Part shown: positions 1 to 9,900 of the stretch, in pieces
How positions within the stretch are numbered: the stretch's first letter is position 1
Layout: each line of letters begins with the position of its first letter
From: Salinigranum marinum
GTDB lineage: Archaea; Halobacteriota; Halobacteria; Halobacteriales; Haloferacaceae
Direction of reading: 5' to 3'
Length of the DNA: 64,000 nucleotides
Assembly (NCBI RefSeq): GCF_024228675.1
Contig: NZ_CP100464.1
Coordinates: 62,001 to 126,000 of the forward strand
Made by a program: the position numbers and the translations under genes
The notes under the pieces: generated by a model
Told to the model about the DNA's origin: nothing
The model's input: only the letters and a program-made list of their open reading frames with translations
Database searches by the model: none

Positions 1-57
1 TCACGAGCACCGTCGAGTGTTGTAGTTCCATTACATTACCTAGTTTGCTTCCAAACC

Positions 58-66
58 TATATATAG
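58..66 (+). promoter_or_regulatory. TATA-like box before HxlR gene
   Basis: A TATATATAG run lies about 28-36 bases before the ATG at 94. This is the normal archaeal TATA distance from a transcription start if the message is leaderless or has a very short leader. No clear Shine-Dalgarno sequence sits before the ATG, which agrees with a leaderless message. The transcription start is inferred. Confidence 0.45.
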
Positions 67-93
67 CTCAGGCAACAAGAGTGTGACCAGGTA

Positions 94-447
94 ATGGCCA
101 CCCAACCACCATCGTCTGAGACTGGCGAAGAGACCGAGGTCGAACGGCGGAATGCAGACGTCTGCAACGTCGTGGGCTCGATCGAGGAGATCGGGTCGAA
201 GTGGAAACTCATCGTCCTCAACGACCTGCGTGACGGCGAAAAGCGGTTCAACGAACTCAAGCGCTCGACGGGCGCGAGCTCCTACACGCTCTCTCGTGTG
301 CTTGATGACCTGGAGGAGGACGGGTTCATCAAGAACCGCAAGGAGTTCGAATCGCCGGTCGCGAGTTATTACACGCTGAGCGAGAAGGGGAATGCCCTCT
401 GTCCCGTATTCGAGACGCTCGATGCCTGGGGCGAGGACTGGTTGTAG
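94..447 (+). CDS. HxlR-family winged-helix transcriptional regulator
   Basis: A 117-aa protein with the whole HxlR layout: a Cys near residue 27, the IGSKWKLIVLNDL helix, the RFNELKRS turn, a recognition helix around residues 62-80 ending LDDLEEDGFI, a short beta wing, then YYTLSEKG and a closing LDAWGEDW helix. HxlR proteins bind DNA as dimers, often respond to redox state or small electrophiles, and usually control a neighbouring gene. The nearest neighbour is the convergent channel gene (559-1215), so the target is not obvious. The 448-558 gap between the two holds nothing I recognise. Confidence 0.9.
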   Translation: MATQPPSSETGEETEVERRNADVCNVVGSIEEIGSKWKLIVLNDLRDGEKRFNELKRSTGASSYTLSRVLDDLEEDGFIKNRKEFESPVASYYTLSEKGNALCPVFETLDAWGEDWL

Positions 448-558
448 GACGTGTGTAACCGACGGTGACCAGTCGAGGACGAAAGAACGACTCCGGCGAT
501 GTGAACGACGAGCGACCCACGTTTCATCTGTCTCTCCCTCTCGGAGCCGTCGAGCCTC

Positions 559-1215
559 TTACTTCCGTGTGAGCCCCAGTATCTGTGCTGTCGGGAGTGA
601 CCACCCGAAAATGAGTGCCGCGATTCGTGTTCCAACGACCATCGCTGCACACACCACTGCAGCGATTCCGTTCGAGCCGCCGGCAGTGACGACGACCCAG
701 TATGTGCTGCCACCCAGCACGGCACAGCTGGCGTAGAAATCGTCGAGCAGGATGAACGGCGAGCGATCCAGCAGAATATCCGCAACGGCACCACCCCCGA
801 CCGCGTTGATCGTCGCGATTGCGACGACACCGAAGGCGGGGATGCCGGCCTGCGTTGCAACGATGGCGCCGGTCGTGGTGAACGCTGCGAGCCCGATCGC
901 GTCCGAGAGCTGTGTCAGTGGATGCGTGTCGGCTGATTCGAGTGCAGCACTCACTCCAAGAGCCAGTCCGACACCGAGCAATCCGAGGCCGATTTCGACG
1001 GGTGAGCTGAGTGCGAGCGGAACTCGATTGACGAGGATATCGCGGGTCATCCCGCCGGCGAACGCCGTGGCGAGGCCGACCACTGTGACGCCGAACATAT
1101 CGAACTCTTCGCGTATTGCCTTGGTTGCGCCAACCAGCGCGAAGGCGACGAGCCCGATCGTGTTCATCACGGCGAATGGATCAACGAACAGTGCGTCGAC
1201 GAACTCCTGCGTCAC
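559..1215 (-). CDS. TRIC-type cation channel / UPF0126 membrane protein
   Basis: A 218-aa protein with about seven hydrophobic segments and the family's repeated glycine pattern: LVGATKAIREEFDMFGVTVVGLATAFAGGMTRD in the first half and an equivalent GIPAFGVVAIATINAVGGGAVADILL stretch in the second. The conserved GGxxRD/GGxxxD motifs and the internal two-fold repeat define the UPF0126 (YicG-like) family, related to TRIC potassium channels; some members move glycine. It should lie in the cytoplasmic membrane. It is followed on the same strand after 15 bases by the RPA gene upstream, but a functional link is unlikely. The substrate cannot be read from the sequence. Confidence 0.85.
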   Translation of the reverse strand: MTQEFVDALFVDPFAVMNTIGLVAFALVGATKAIREEFDMFGVTVVGLATAFAGGMTRDILVNRVPLALSSPVEIGLGLLGVGLALGVSAALESADTHPLTQLSDAIGLAAFTTTGAIVATQAGIPAFGVVAIATINAVGGGAVADILLDRSPFILLDDFYASCAVLGGSTYWVVVTAGGSNGIAAVVCAAMVVGTRIAALIFGWSLPTAQILGLTRK

Positions 1216-1230
1216 TGGTTCAAGACTGGA

Positions 1231-2784
1231 TCACAGGTCTGATGAGCGCTTCGCCTCCATCGCTTCGACAGCCTCGACAAGTCCGCGGACGTCATCGCCG
1301 TACGCCACCGTCGCCTCCTCAACGAACGGGGCTGTCCCTTCTTCGAATACCTCGAGACGCTCGCGGGTCTGGCTGGCCGTCTCGGCGACCCACGCGTCTC
1401 GGGTCGCCTCATTGACCTCGGTGATCGACTCGGGTTCGATGGCCACGTTCGTCCGGTCGCCCCGCTCGTAGGTCCGCAGCTTCCCGACGACCGCGACGTA
1501 CAATGGTGGCTCAGCTGCTCGCAATACTCCCATCGCTTCGGGCTGGTACTGGCCTGCATACACGTACACAGGCGAGTTGGCAGCGAACACCTTACCCTGC
1601 CAGTACTCGGCGTCAGAGCCGACGTCGGCGGTCTCTGCGAGCGTCCCCACGACGAACACGCGGTTGACGCCCACCCCGGTCGGGGTCAGACCGAAGACGG
1701 GGGCTCGCTCCTCATCGGATTCCTGGAACGTCTCCGTCGTCCCGTTGAGTTCCTCGGCGAACAGCCGCCGTGCCGGCTGGCGGGCCGTGAGCGCCGGCTC
1801 GACCGCGTCGGCGTCGAATCCGGGGACGTCAGTCGTCTCTTCGGAGTCGTTCACCAAGAAGTACGTGCCCACGACGCTCCCACTTAGCCGGTACCGCCGG
1901 CCGAGCAGCTGCGCGGTGATCTCCTCGGCGACCACGTCCGTCGAGAGCGCGTCCATGGCCATGTCGGTCGCGTCCTCCAGTGAGATGCCGGTCACCGCCT
2001 CGGTGGCAGCGGCGTCGAACAGCGCGCTCAGCGAGCGCTCACCGTCGTCGAGGATCGCCTTGATGCGGAGGTCGAACTCACCGTCACGCTGGCCGTGCTC
2101 CGCACACCGACCGTTGCGGAGGACGCGAGTGCAGTCATCGACCCCACAGCGCTTGACCAGCCCCGACCCCTCCAGGATGTCGACGATGCTTCCGACCACC
2201 GCAACGCTCCCGTCGCTTGCCACCACGACGTCGTCGGAGGGGCTTATCGCCGTCGCGGAGTTACAGCTCACCGAGAACCGGCCCTGGTACTCGTCGGTCA
2301 CGACGCTCTCGAAGCGGTAGGCATCGCCCTCTTCCAGTTCGGGGAGATCGGCGCTCGTCCACTTGACGAATTTGAGGCGACCGGACTCGTCGCCGAGCAG
2401 CCCGACCTGAGCGATTTTCTCGCTCCGGGGCTCCCAGAGTTCGACGACCTCGGCGACGACGTCGATCCACTGATCGGCCTCGTCGACGTCGGCGAGCATC
2501 GTCCGGGAGAACCCACGAGAGCGCCCACCGTAGCCGGCCAACTGGGCGATGTCATCCGAGAGATCGGCTCGCTCGAGGTCGGCGTCAGCACACGCCTTGC
2601 GGACGAGGGTCCGGACGGCCTCGTCCGCCGGCACGCGGTAGGCACACAGGCGCTCCAACTGGGCGGCCACGTCCTCGGTGTCGAGGGCGAACGCGGGTTC
2701 GGTTCGGCTCTCGTCGAAAGCGACGAACGCGTCGGTGATAGTCTGGACACGGTCCTGCAGGTCGGGAGTGGTTGCACTGGACAT
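1231..2784 (-). CDS. RPA-like ssDNA-binding protein fused to RPA-associated domain
   Basis: A 517-aa protein. Residues about 105-180 form an OB fold (WIDVVAEVVELWEPRSEKIAQVGLLGDESG, then KFVKWTSADLPELEEGDAYRF), typical of haloarchaeal replication protein A. A second OB region from about 195 to 300 contains a zinc-finger set C213, C218, C227 and H230. The part from about 305 on (RRYRLSGSVVGTYFLV, then FVVGTLAETADVGSDAEYWQGKVF) looks like the separate RPA-associated protein encoded next to rpa in haloarchaea. Both are joined in one chain here. It should coat single-stranded DNA in replication or repair. Its place near a PrimPol-like gene suggests plasmid replication use (inference). Confidence 0.8.
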   Translation of the reverse strand: MSSATTPDLQDRVQTITDAFVAFDESRTEPAFALDTEDVAAQLERLCAYRVPADEAVRTLVRKACADADLERADLSDDIAQLAGYGGRSRGFSRTMLADVDEADQWIDVVAEVVELWEPRSEKIAQVGLLGDESGRLKFVKWTSADLPELEEGDAYRFESVVTDEYQGRFSVSCNSATAISPSDDVVVASDGSVAVVGSIVDILEGSGLVKRCGVDDCTRVLRNGRCAEHGQRDGEFDLRIKAILDDGERSLSALFDAAATEAVTGISLEDATDMAMDALSTDVVAEEITAQLLGRRYRLSGSVVGTYFLVNDSEETTDVPGFDADAVEPALTARQPARRLFAEELNGTTETFQESDEERAPVFGLTPTGVGVNRVFVVGTLAETADVGSDAEYWQGKVFAANSPVYVYAGQYQPEAMGVLRAAEPPLYVAVVGKLRTYERGDRTNVAIEPESITEVNEATRDAWVAETASQTRERLEVFEEGTAPFVEEATVAYGDDVRGLVEAVEAMEAKRSSDL

Positions 2785-3044
2785 TGCGGAACTCCGAGGA
2801 TTCGCGAACGGGACTCGCTGCCGAAGCCGGTCGTCGTCAGCACGACCGACTCGTCGCCCGCTCTCGCGATCTCCTCACACCCTTTGGGAGGGTAAATACA
2901 GACGGAAGGGCTGGAATGACACATAGCGACGCGGATTATAACATCGTCGGCAATGCAATCCTCAAAAGCGTAACTGGATGACTGGCCTATCAGCTGATAT
3001 AGAAACTGGGAGGTCAATAAGTGAATGAGTTAGTTAGGAGATAG

Positions 3045-3098
3045 GTTGTCTCAAATTAGGAAAGTGATTTATGAATCCCTTGCGTTGAATGAGACAAC
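3045..3098. promoter_or_regulatory. Inverted repeat flanking the promoter of the 3099 operon
   Basis: Nine-base arms GTTGTCTCA (3045-3053) and TGAGACAAC (3090-3098) enclose an AT-rich stretch with a TATA-like element (TGATTTATGAA near 3064). The right arm touches the ATG at 3099, so the message is likely leaderless. The arrangement fits an operator for autoregulation by the wHTH protein encoded immediately downstream. Binding is inferred. Confidence 0.55.
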
Positions 3099-4049
3099 AT
3101 GATTAGTAAGAGTCAATTTCGGCTCTTGTCATATCTAATAGATAAATCAGAACGAGAGGTACCAATCAGTACGCTCGCTGATCGACTTGGATGGAATGCT
3201 GGACACACATCTCGGGTCGTCTCCGAATTGGAAGCACGAGGGTGTGTGCGAACCACTAGTGTAGGGCGTCAAAAGCTGGTCACACTTAGTGAAATTGAGC
3301 CAGTCGAACAACTCGAAGCCCTGATAACCGAGTACGGCCACGTTGACTTCGCTGAACTCGTTGCTGGGTCTGGGCTTCAACTGCTCTATTACCTGGATCG
3401 CAGACGAACGGCAACTGAGCTTACTGAATTAAGCGATCTCAGCCGAGCCACTGTATATCGTCGATTAAACGACTTACAGGCAGTGGGAGTAATCGGGAAG
3501 TCTAAGTCACACTACCTGCTCAACGAGCCGTTTTCGAGCCTATCATCAATCGCGCGAGGACTGGCCCACCACGAGCATCGACGCGAAGCGGAACGCTACG
3601 CAGACGGAGTGAATATTCTCTGGGAAACTCACGAAGAATATCTTATTGCGTGCGATAGTGAGATCAGCGACGATGGATTCCATTTGACCGGCCCCTCACT
3701 CTTCGCTGAGTACGGTATTCCTCTCCTCACACGTAGTCGTCAGCACTACTTCCGTTCCGACCGAATCACAGCGGTCTCTCCGGCAGAGTTGGTGTGTCAC
3801 ACGTTATTGATCGATGACGGGTCACGTTATCGAACCTACAGTCTGCTCTTGATCCAGAAAGAGGCAATCGAACAAGCACCGCTAAAGGAGTGTGCAGAAT
3901 ACTACGATCCCGAAGCAGACATTGATTTGCTCGCAATCGTTGACAAACTCGTTGAGTACCTAGATAGCAAGGGAGCGGTGACTTCAGACCGACTTCCTGC
4001 TTGGGAAGAGTTCAAAAGTACAGCAACAGACTACGAGATTAACGTATGA
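3099..4049 (+). CDS. Double winged-helix regulator, possible AbiEi-like antitoxin
   Basis: A 316-aa protein. Residues 1-70 form a MarR-like winged helix (PISTLADRLGWNAGHTSRVVSELEARGCV) and residues about 88-145 a second one (RRTATELTELSDLSRATVYRRLNDLQAVGVIGKS). The C-terminal 170 residues hold a mixed alpha/beta domain of unknown role. The stop overlaps the start of the nucleotidyltransferase gene (ATGA at 4046), so the two are translationally coupled. This pairing of a wHTH protein with a nucleotidyltransferase is that of AbiE-type toxin-antitoxin modules, where the first protein also represses the operon. The inverted repeat around the promoter supports autoregulation. Antitoxin role is inferred from context. 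Confidence 0.7.
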   Translation: MISKSQFRLLSYLIDKSEREVPISTLADRLGWNAGHTSRVVSELEARGCVRTTSVGRQKLVTLSEIEPVEQLEALITEYGHVDFAELVAGSGLQLLYYLDRRRTATELTELSDLSRATVYRRLNDLQAVGVIGKSKSHYLLNEPFSSLSSIARGLAHHEHRREAERYADGVNILWETHEEYLIACDSEISDDGFHLTGPSLFAEYGIPLLTRSRQHYFRSDRITAVSPAELVCHTLLIDDGSRYRTYSLLLIQKEAIEQAPLKECAEYYDPEADIDLLAIVDKLVEYLDSKGAVTSDRLPAWEEFKSTATDYEINV

Positions 4050-4885
4050 GTTCTCGGGCTCGGTTCGGTCGTAACTATATTGAAACAGAATTGAATCGGA
4101 TCGCTGAGCATCTTCAGACGGACGTTGATGCGTATCTCATCGGCGGAGGGGCGATGTCGCTTCGTAATCTCAAAGACACGACAAAAGACATTGACCTCGT
4201 TGTGTCAAATGAAGAGGCATTCGGTCGCCTCATGGGAACGCTTCAGGAACTAGGCTACGAGGAAGTCACCGACCTCGGAGACGAGTATGATAAGCTGGGG
4301 GCTCGCCACTGCGTACGGAACGAGGAGGGTTGTCAACTCGACCTGTTCCACCGCCAAATTGCGGACAAACTATTCTTCAGTGATGGAATGCAGGAACGGA
4401 GTGAGGGATTCTTGTCGACGCAGTACCTTTCTGTAGGGCTTGTTTCACTTGAGGATATATTCCTGTTCAAATCTGTCGCAGAGCGACCTGACGACATCGG
4501 TGACATGGCAACACTAATTCAAACTAGCTTAGATTTCGAGGCAATCAAACGAGAGATCGCAACACAAGTAGATCTTGTCGGCGGTGAACGTTTCGTCACA
4601 ATAATCTCAGAGTCACTGGAGAGACTGGACGAGCAGGAAGGTATCCAGACACCACTCGATGACACAATTCACGAATACTACGAGCGATATATGAATGGAT
4701 ACGAGCTCCGAATGCATCTGCATGAAGAGAATCCAAAGACAATCACTGAGTTAGCTGCTGAGTTAGATATCTCTGAGTCAGAAGTAAAGCGTCGGTTCGA
4801 GTACTTAGAGCAATACGGCTTCGCTGAGCGAACGAGTGAAGGGATCCGTGATACAGGGGATCGAGATAGATTCAAGCGTTCGTAA
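4046..4885 (+). CDS. Nucleotidyltransferase-fold protein (AbiEii/DUF6036-like toxin candidate)
   Basis: A 279-aa protein. Residues about 24-50 carry the Pol-beta-type nucleotidyltransferase signature: AYLIGGGAMSLRNLKDTTKDIDLVV, with GGGAM followed by the D-x-D pair, and a third acidic residue in CQLDLFHRQ near residue 100. The middle is helical, and the last 60 residues hold a helix-turn-helix (TITELAAELDISESEVKRRFEYLEQYGFAERT). In AbiEii-type toxins this fold transfers nucleotides to tRNA or other targets; here the C-terminal HTH is an extra that may let it bind DNA. It is coupled to the wHTH gene upstream. A housekeeping role is possible but the context favours a toxin-antitoxin or abortive infection pair. 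Confidence 0.7.
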   Translation: MSSRARFGRNYIETELNRIAEHLQTDVDAYLIGGGAMSLRNLKDTTKDIDLVVSNEEAFGRLMGTLQELGYEEVTDLGDEYDKLGARHCVRNEEGCQLDLFHRQIADKLFFSDGMQERSEGFLSTQYLSVGLVSLEDIFLFKSVAERPDDIGDMATLIQTSLDFEAIKREIATQVDLVGGERFVTIISESLERLDEQEGIQTPLDDTIHEYYERYMNGYELRMHLHEENPKTITELAAELDISESEVKRRFEYLEQYGFAERTSEGIRDTGDRDRFKRS

Positions 4886-4935
4886 TGGATAGCGGAAGTA
4901 GTCACGAACGCAGCAACTGGCCAACTATGAGCGAT

Positions 4936-6639
4936 TCAAGAGAACCATCGGCGAAGCCGACGAGACAACCCGAAAGATGATCCCGTGTCTGGTTCGGATG
5001 TCTCCATATCGGTATCTTGAGCGTCCTCGTTTTCATCGGTAGGAGTTGGCTCGTGTTCGTTGATTCCCCGACCGTTCGAGGACGTCCCGGAGAAACCATC
5101 GACAACAGCTTCAATAAGGGTATCATCCCAAAATTGGGAATCGCCCTGGACCGCGTTTCCCGCGCCAGCATCGGTGACACCCTCTTCCTTCGGGCGAGCG
5201 CTGTCGTCAGGCTCGTCGATTCCGAGAACGGCCCGATACTGTCGAAGCTGGGCTTCGAGTTCCGCGATGCGCTCGCGTTTGGCGTCAAGTTCACGCTGCT
5301 GGCGCTGTACCTGTGCGGCCAGCCGCCGGGCGTCCTCGACCGCCCCGGCGTCGATCGGTGGCGACTCGCTGGACTGATCCGCCCCAAAGGAAGGAGAGGT
5401 GCTGGACTCGCCCGGTGACCGATGCCTGTCGCCGGATCCGGACGAGGTGGACGGTGACGGGGGCGTGTAGTAGTCGTCGACGGTCAGGAGTGTCCGGGCG
5501 AGACAGACCGCGCCGTAGGTCGCCCCATTGGCGAAGTGAACCTTGTCCCACTTCCCCCGCATGAGCCCCGAGTCGCGGAACAGACGATCCATCCGGTCGG
5601 GGTCGCCGCCGGTCCAGAACGCCAGGTAGAAGCACAGGCCCATATCGGCCTCCGACTGCGAGGGATACCGGCTATCCCGGCCGCTCCAGAGCTCCGAGCG
5701 GCCGTCGTAGAGCGCCTCAATGACATCACCACTCTTCGAGTCCATCGCGCGCTCCAGGACCGTCTCGTCGTCTAGATCGACGCCAGGACCCGCGATGTCG
5801 TCCATCGAGGTCGGCAGCGGTGAGGGAAGTGCCGAGGGACTCAGTCCGTGTAGAGCGGCCTCGAGACCCGGTTCCTCGATAGTCGGGAAGTCCAGTCCGT
5901 AGCGGGCGTATAGCCCTGAATCCGATCCAAGTGCCGTAGCTGTCTCCGAGGCCTCAGTCTCGTCGGTTGCCTCCCCGGTTGCTGGCTTGCCGGCTTGGTC
6001 TCCATGCTCGTCCGCTGACGAGTCGGAACGACCACCACCCTCGGCAGCCGCCTCGAGATCGACCGGCGCTGTCTCCGTGTCGGGGGGTGACTGGACGTAC
6101 TCGTAGTGGACTCCGAGCAGCGCATCCTGACGCCGTTGAACGGACGTGGGCGTCCCCTCGATGTGGTCGGTCGTGACGGTGAAAAAGCGAGCCTCGTCGT
6201 ACATCTCGACGTCACCGCGCCGATTCCGACCTGGTGGGAGTTCGCCCTCGACGATGACATGAACGCCCCGCCCCGAGGGCGAGACTTCGCTGTAGGAATC
6301 CAGCCGGTCGACGATGTCTTGGGCCCACGATGTAAGCTCGCCCGTCGTGGAATCCCGACAGTCATCCAGATCCACACCACCGATGGGCGTCGCGGGCGCG
6401 AACACGAAGCCGAGCCCATCGGTCCGGACGCGGTCGCTCTCGTGAAACGCGAGTGCGCTCTCCAGATCCCGCCAGTGGCCGGCCTCTGTCGCGCTGGCGT
6501 TCGGCGTCCCGTTCGTGTGGTAGGGCTTGATCGGGACTTTAGTCGCCTTCCCGTCACGTTCTGTCTCTTGCCAGCAGATCCACTGCTCGAGGTCGGCTAA
6601 CTTCTCGGGAATCAGACTGGCGTCGATATCGCTACTCAT
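4936..6639 (-). CDS. PrimPol-like primase/polymerase domain protein
   Basis: A 567-aa protein. The N-terminal 200 residues match the haloarchaeal/phage NrS-1-type primase-polymerase domain: LADLEQWICWQ, KVPIKPY, then LGFVFAPATPIGGVDLDDC with the catalytic D-x-D, SPSGRGVHVIV with the conserved S-x-x-x-G-H-like turn, and MYDEARFFTVT. A helical section about residues 250-380 (SGDVIEALYDGRSELWSGRDSRYPSQSEADMGLCFYLAFWTGGD) is the usual NrS-1-like C-terminal helical region. Residues about 420-480 form a coiled coil, and the tail is acidic. There is no helicase domain. It probably primes plasmid or phage-type replication. It sits upstream of a small coupled ORF and next to the coupling ATPase. Confidence 0.8.
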   Translation of the reverse strand: MSSDIDASLIPEKLADLEQWICWQETERDGKATKVPIKPYHTNGTPNASATEAGHWRDLESALAFHESDRVRTDGLGFVFAPATPIGGVDLDDCRDSTTGELTSWAQDIVDRLDSYSEVSPSGRGVHVIVEGELPPGRNRRGDVEMYDEARFFTVTTDHIEGTPTSVQRRQDALLGVHYEYVQSPPDTETAPVDLEAAAEGGGRSDSSADEHGDQAGKPATGEATDETEASETATALGSDSGLYARYGLDFPTIEEPGLEAALHGLSPSALPSPLPTSMDDIAGPGVDLDDETVLERAMDSKSGDVIEALYDGRSELWSGRDSRYPSQSEADMGLCFYLAFWTGGDPDRMDRLFRDSGLMRGKWDKVHFANGATYGAVCLARTLLTVDDYYTPPSPSTSSGSGDRHRSPGESSTSPSFGADQSSESPPIDAGAVEDARRLAAQVQRQQRELDAKRERIAELEAQLRQYRAVLGIDEPDDSARPKEEGVTDAGAGNAVQGDSQFWDDTLIEAVVDGFSGTSSNGRGINEHEPTPTDENEDAQDTDMETSEPDTGSSFGLSRRLRRWFS

Positions 6640-6910
6640 GATGCTCGTCTCTGGTGGGTGAACCTGTGCCGGTCACGCCCGATTCGAGGCGTCGATAAAT
6701 CGCCGTGCATCGCTGTGCGCCGAGCCAGGCAGTTGGTGCGTGTCCGTGCGCTCGAAATCGCCAGCCAGTGCGTCCCCGGTACGGACGTGCGAGTTTTCCC
6801 CTCCCAAACTCTAGTATAGGTATCGAGCCGACTGGCCCAGCAGGGACAGAGCGGGCTTGATAGCAGCTATCGAGCGCACCGTGCGCCCAACAACTAACCC
6901 AGATTGTCAC
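6632..6910 (-). CDS. Small coupled ORF between coupling ATPase and primase
   Basis: The 92-codon frame starts with GTG at 6910, overlapping the stop of the upstream ATPase gene (GTGA), and ends 8 bases inside the start of the primase gene. A GAGGTC element lies before the start. The predicted protein is unusually basic for a haloarchaeon (many Arg, few Asp/Glu) and shows no motif I recognise. The neat end-to-end overlap is the only support. It may be a real small gene or a chance frame. Confidence 0.3.
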   Translation of the reverse strand: MTIWVSCWAHGALDSCYQARSVPAGPVGSIPILEFGRGKLARPYRGRTGWRFRAHGHAPTAWLGAQRCTAIYRRLESGVTGTGSPTRDEHHE

Positions 6911-9900
6911 CGGTCGACCTCCCCATCAGTCCGGTCAACCATTCGGACGAGGTTCCGGCCCCCGACGAACCGCCACTCCCGGGGGTTCTCGAATGCCTGC
7001 TCGGAGAGACGTGCATAGTTCTCGACATCTCGATGTGGCACCGTCTGAAGTCGTCCAGCATCGGCCAAAACCCTGATAATTTCGTGTGCAACGTCGGTGT
7101 GAGGCACCACCCACATCTTCCGAACGCCGTCGAAGCTCGCGAGGTCGTCGTAGTGTTTGATCATCAGGTCGGGACGGATATTGGTCACTACCTCGGCGAT
7201 AACCGCCAGCGTCCGTCCGTCACCGTCGCCAGGGAGGAACGCAGCGACGTCGAAAATCATCCCGCCGGCCATCGGCTCGTAGTACGTTTCGACCAGTAAG
7301 CCCTGATTCCGGAGATGGCGAGCGGTGTACTCGACGTACACCTTGTGAACAGTCTTCTCGAACGGGTCACCATTGTTGCGGCCCGAATAGATCGTCCGAT
7401 CGACAGCGTCCTGCCCTGCCGGGGTGACGTAGTAGTACTTCCGCGTGTTGACCGACTGGAGTTCGAGGTAGCCCATCTCGACGAGCCGGTCCTCGTCGAT
7501 CTCGCCGTCGACGCCGTTCCGGATCGTCGTCATCGACTGGGTGAGGTCGTACCCCTCCAGTTCTCCGTTGAGTCCTTTGATGACATCTCGGAGGAACTGT
7601 TGCTCCGCTAGAGTTAGCGAGTGAGACTCCTTCGCGGCTGGGGTTCCCTGTGCCGGTCCATCTGTAGTGGCACTCCCGTCGTCTGTCGACGGGTCCGCGG
7701 CGGAGTCTGTGGACGCATCAGGTGGAGGTGTCGACGGACTGGGGGTGGCTGTCCCCGTCCCGAGAACGGTTCCGTACTCGTTCGATGCGCCACCACTGTG
7801 ATCGTCCGCTCTCTCGCCGTGAGACAGATCGTCCTCGCTGGCTGGAGAGCCAGCCAGAGACGCCGTCGGGTCAGTCGATGAATCCGCCTCGGTCGAGTGG
7901 GATGGTGTAGTATCGTTCGAGTGAGAGCTATCAGAGGTCGTCGAATCCGAAGCCGACTCCGATCGAATAGCGTCACTGTTCAACGAGCCGGTCCCATATC
8001 GGGCGGCACGTTGTGCGGCGTCGGGCGGGCTGTTCACGCCCGGTACGAGACAATAGCTGAACCGGGTTCGAGACCACTGGAGCGCGTCCGCTTCCCTGTA
8101 GGTCACATCTGCATCCGGGCTGTAGGTCCCGGCGTCGACAGGAGCATCACTGTCGCTGTGCCCTAATGGGATAGGAAGCGGCTTGAGCGTGACCAGTTCG
8201 GGCGTGTCGGTCATGAACCCTGTATCTGGAAGCTGTGCCAGCCATTCTCCTCGAGGAAGGGAAGCAACTCGGTTCGACAGTTCGATCGTGTCGAGTTCCT
8301 CGTGGAACAGGGTCGTCGCGAGCTCGTCGTCGACGGCGAGTTTCCCGATTAGCTTGGTATTGATATTGCGGAGAATTTCCTTGTATGCCCGCGTGTCCAG
8401 TGCGTCGCGTTTCACCTGCTCGGGGAAGTGGACGATCAGCTCGAACGCAAGTGCGAACTCGCGAGCGTCGGGGATCATCTCGTCACGAACGAGACTGGCC
8501 TGCATGATTGGCGCCGCCTCGTCGATGATCAGGTTCACACAGTAGCCTTCGGCAGAGTCAGTGACGTCACGGGTCATCCGTTTGCGGAGTCGGACCCACG
8601 ACCAGAGGTAATCCAGCAGCAAAACCGTAAACAGATTGCTCGACGCAGGGCGGAGCTCCCCCGTGTCGATGAGCACTACCTTCTTCGAGTCGAGCAGTTC
8701 GTGCAGATCGAACAGCATCTGATTCTCAACATAGGCGTCGATATCGTCGTTCCACTCGGGGACGAAATTGAGCATCCGCCAGATAAAGTCCCGTTCCTTG
8801 AGCTTGGTGATCCGGTTCATCACCGCGTCGATCGAGGTGGCAAACCGGCGTTCTTCGGCGTGGAAGTGACGCGTGAGGGTCGCGTGGAGTTCAGGATCGC
8901 TCACCTCGGGGATCCGGTGGTCGGTCTGCATCCGGGTGGCCGCCGCGAGCAAATCGCTGATCGCGAAGGCGTCCTCCCCGTGAACCGGATCGAAGAGTGC
9001 GACGATGAGGTTCGAGAGGATCTCCTGAGCGACGAACGCCTGATTGTGCTGTTCTTCGCCCAAGACATACGTTAGTAACTCGTTGTACCGATCGACCTTC
9101 TCCTGAACCGCGGACTCTCTCGAGAGACCGGCAGCGAGTTGTGGCCGGATGTCGAAGAACGGGAACGCGGGGAGTTCACCGTTCGGACCCGGGACGGGCA
9201 GGTGAACGATATCGTCGAGATCGCCGAATCGGTGGAAGTGAGCGCGTTTGTATTCCGCGCACATGCTGCCACCCTTCTTGTCGAAGATGAAGATCGGTCC
9301 GTCAAGTTCGTCGTACGCGGTGAGTCCGTCGTTGATCATCGCTGTCGTCTTCCCGCTGCCCGTCGTCGCCGCTCGGATAATGTGATGGACGAGCTGACCC
9401 GCGGTGAGTCGAATGGGAATATTCGGGCGGGAGGGGGACGCCGTTTCAGCCTCTCCGATACACATTCCGGTATTGAACTGTCCGAGGAGTTCTTCGTCCG
9501 TAGCGGTGAGCGGCGAGCGAACGTCTGGCGCCCCGCCTGAGGCTCCCCGGCTCGGCTTCGGCAGGGCGCCCGTACTGGGGACCGTCACGAAGTTCGCGAG
9601 TTCGTCGGGACTCGCGACGATGATCGGCGTTGCGTCGGTAAATCGGTCCCTAAACCCGGCCCTTCCGAAGGTAGCCTCGGTGAGACACTGGTATTCGCGA
9701 TCGCTCGGACCGAGTGCATCTCCCTCGATTCCGTAATACGGTCCACTCAGAGCCGTGAACGCGCCCGTAATCCCGTTGATGACTGCCGTGTCGCCAGCGG
9801 CTCGAAGTGAGACGTCGAAGGTCACGGCAGGTTGCTTGAGGTCGATCTGTCCCATCCGGCTGTGCTGCGTCGACTGGCCGCTCGCATCCGGCCCGCTAAT

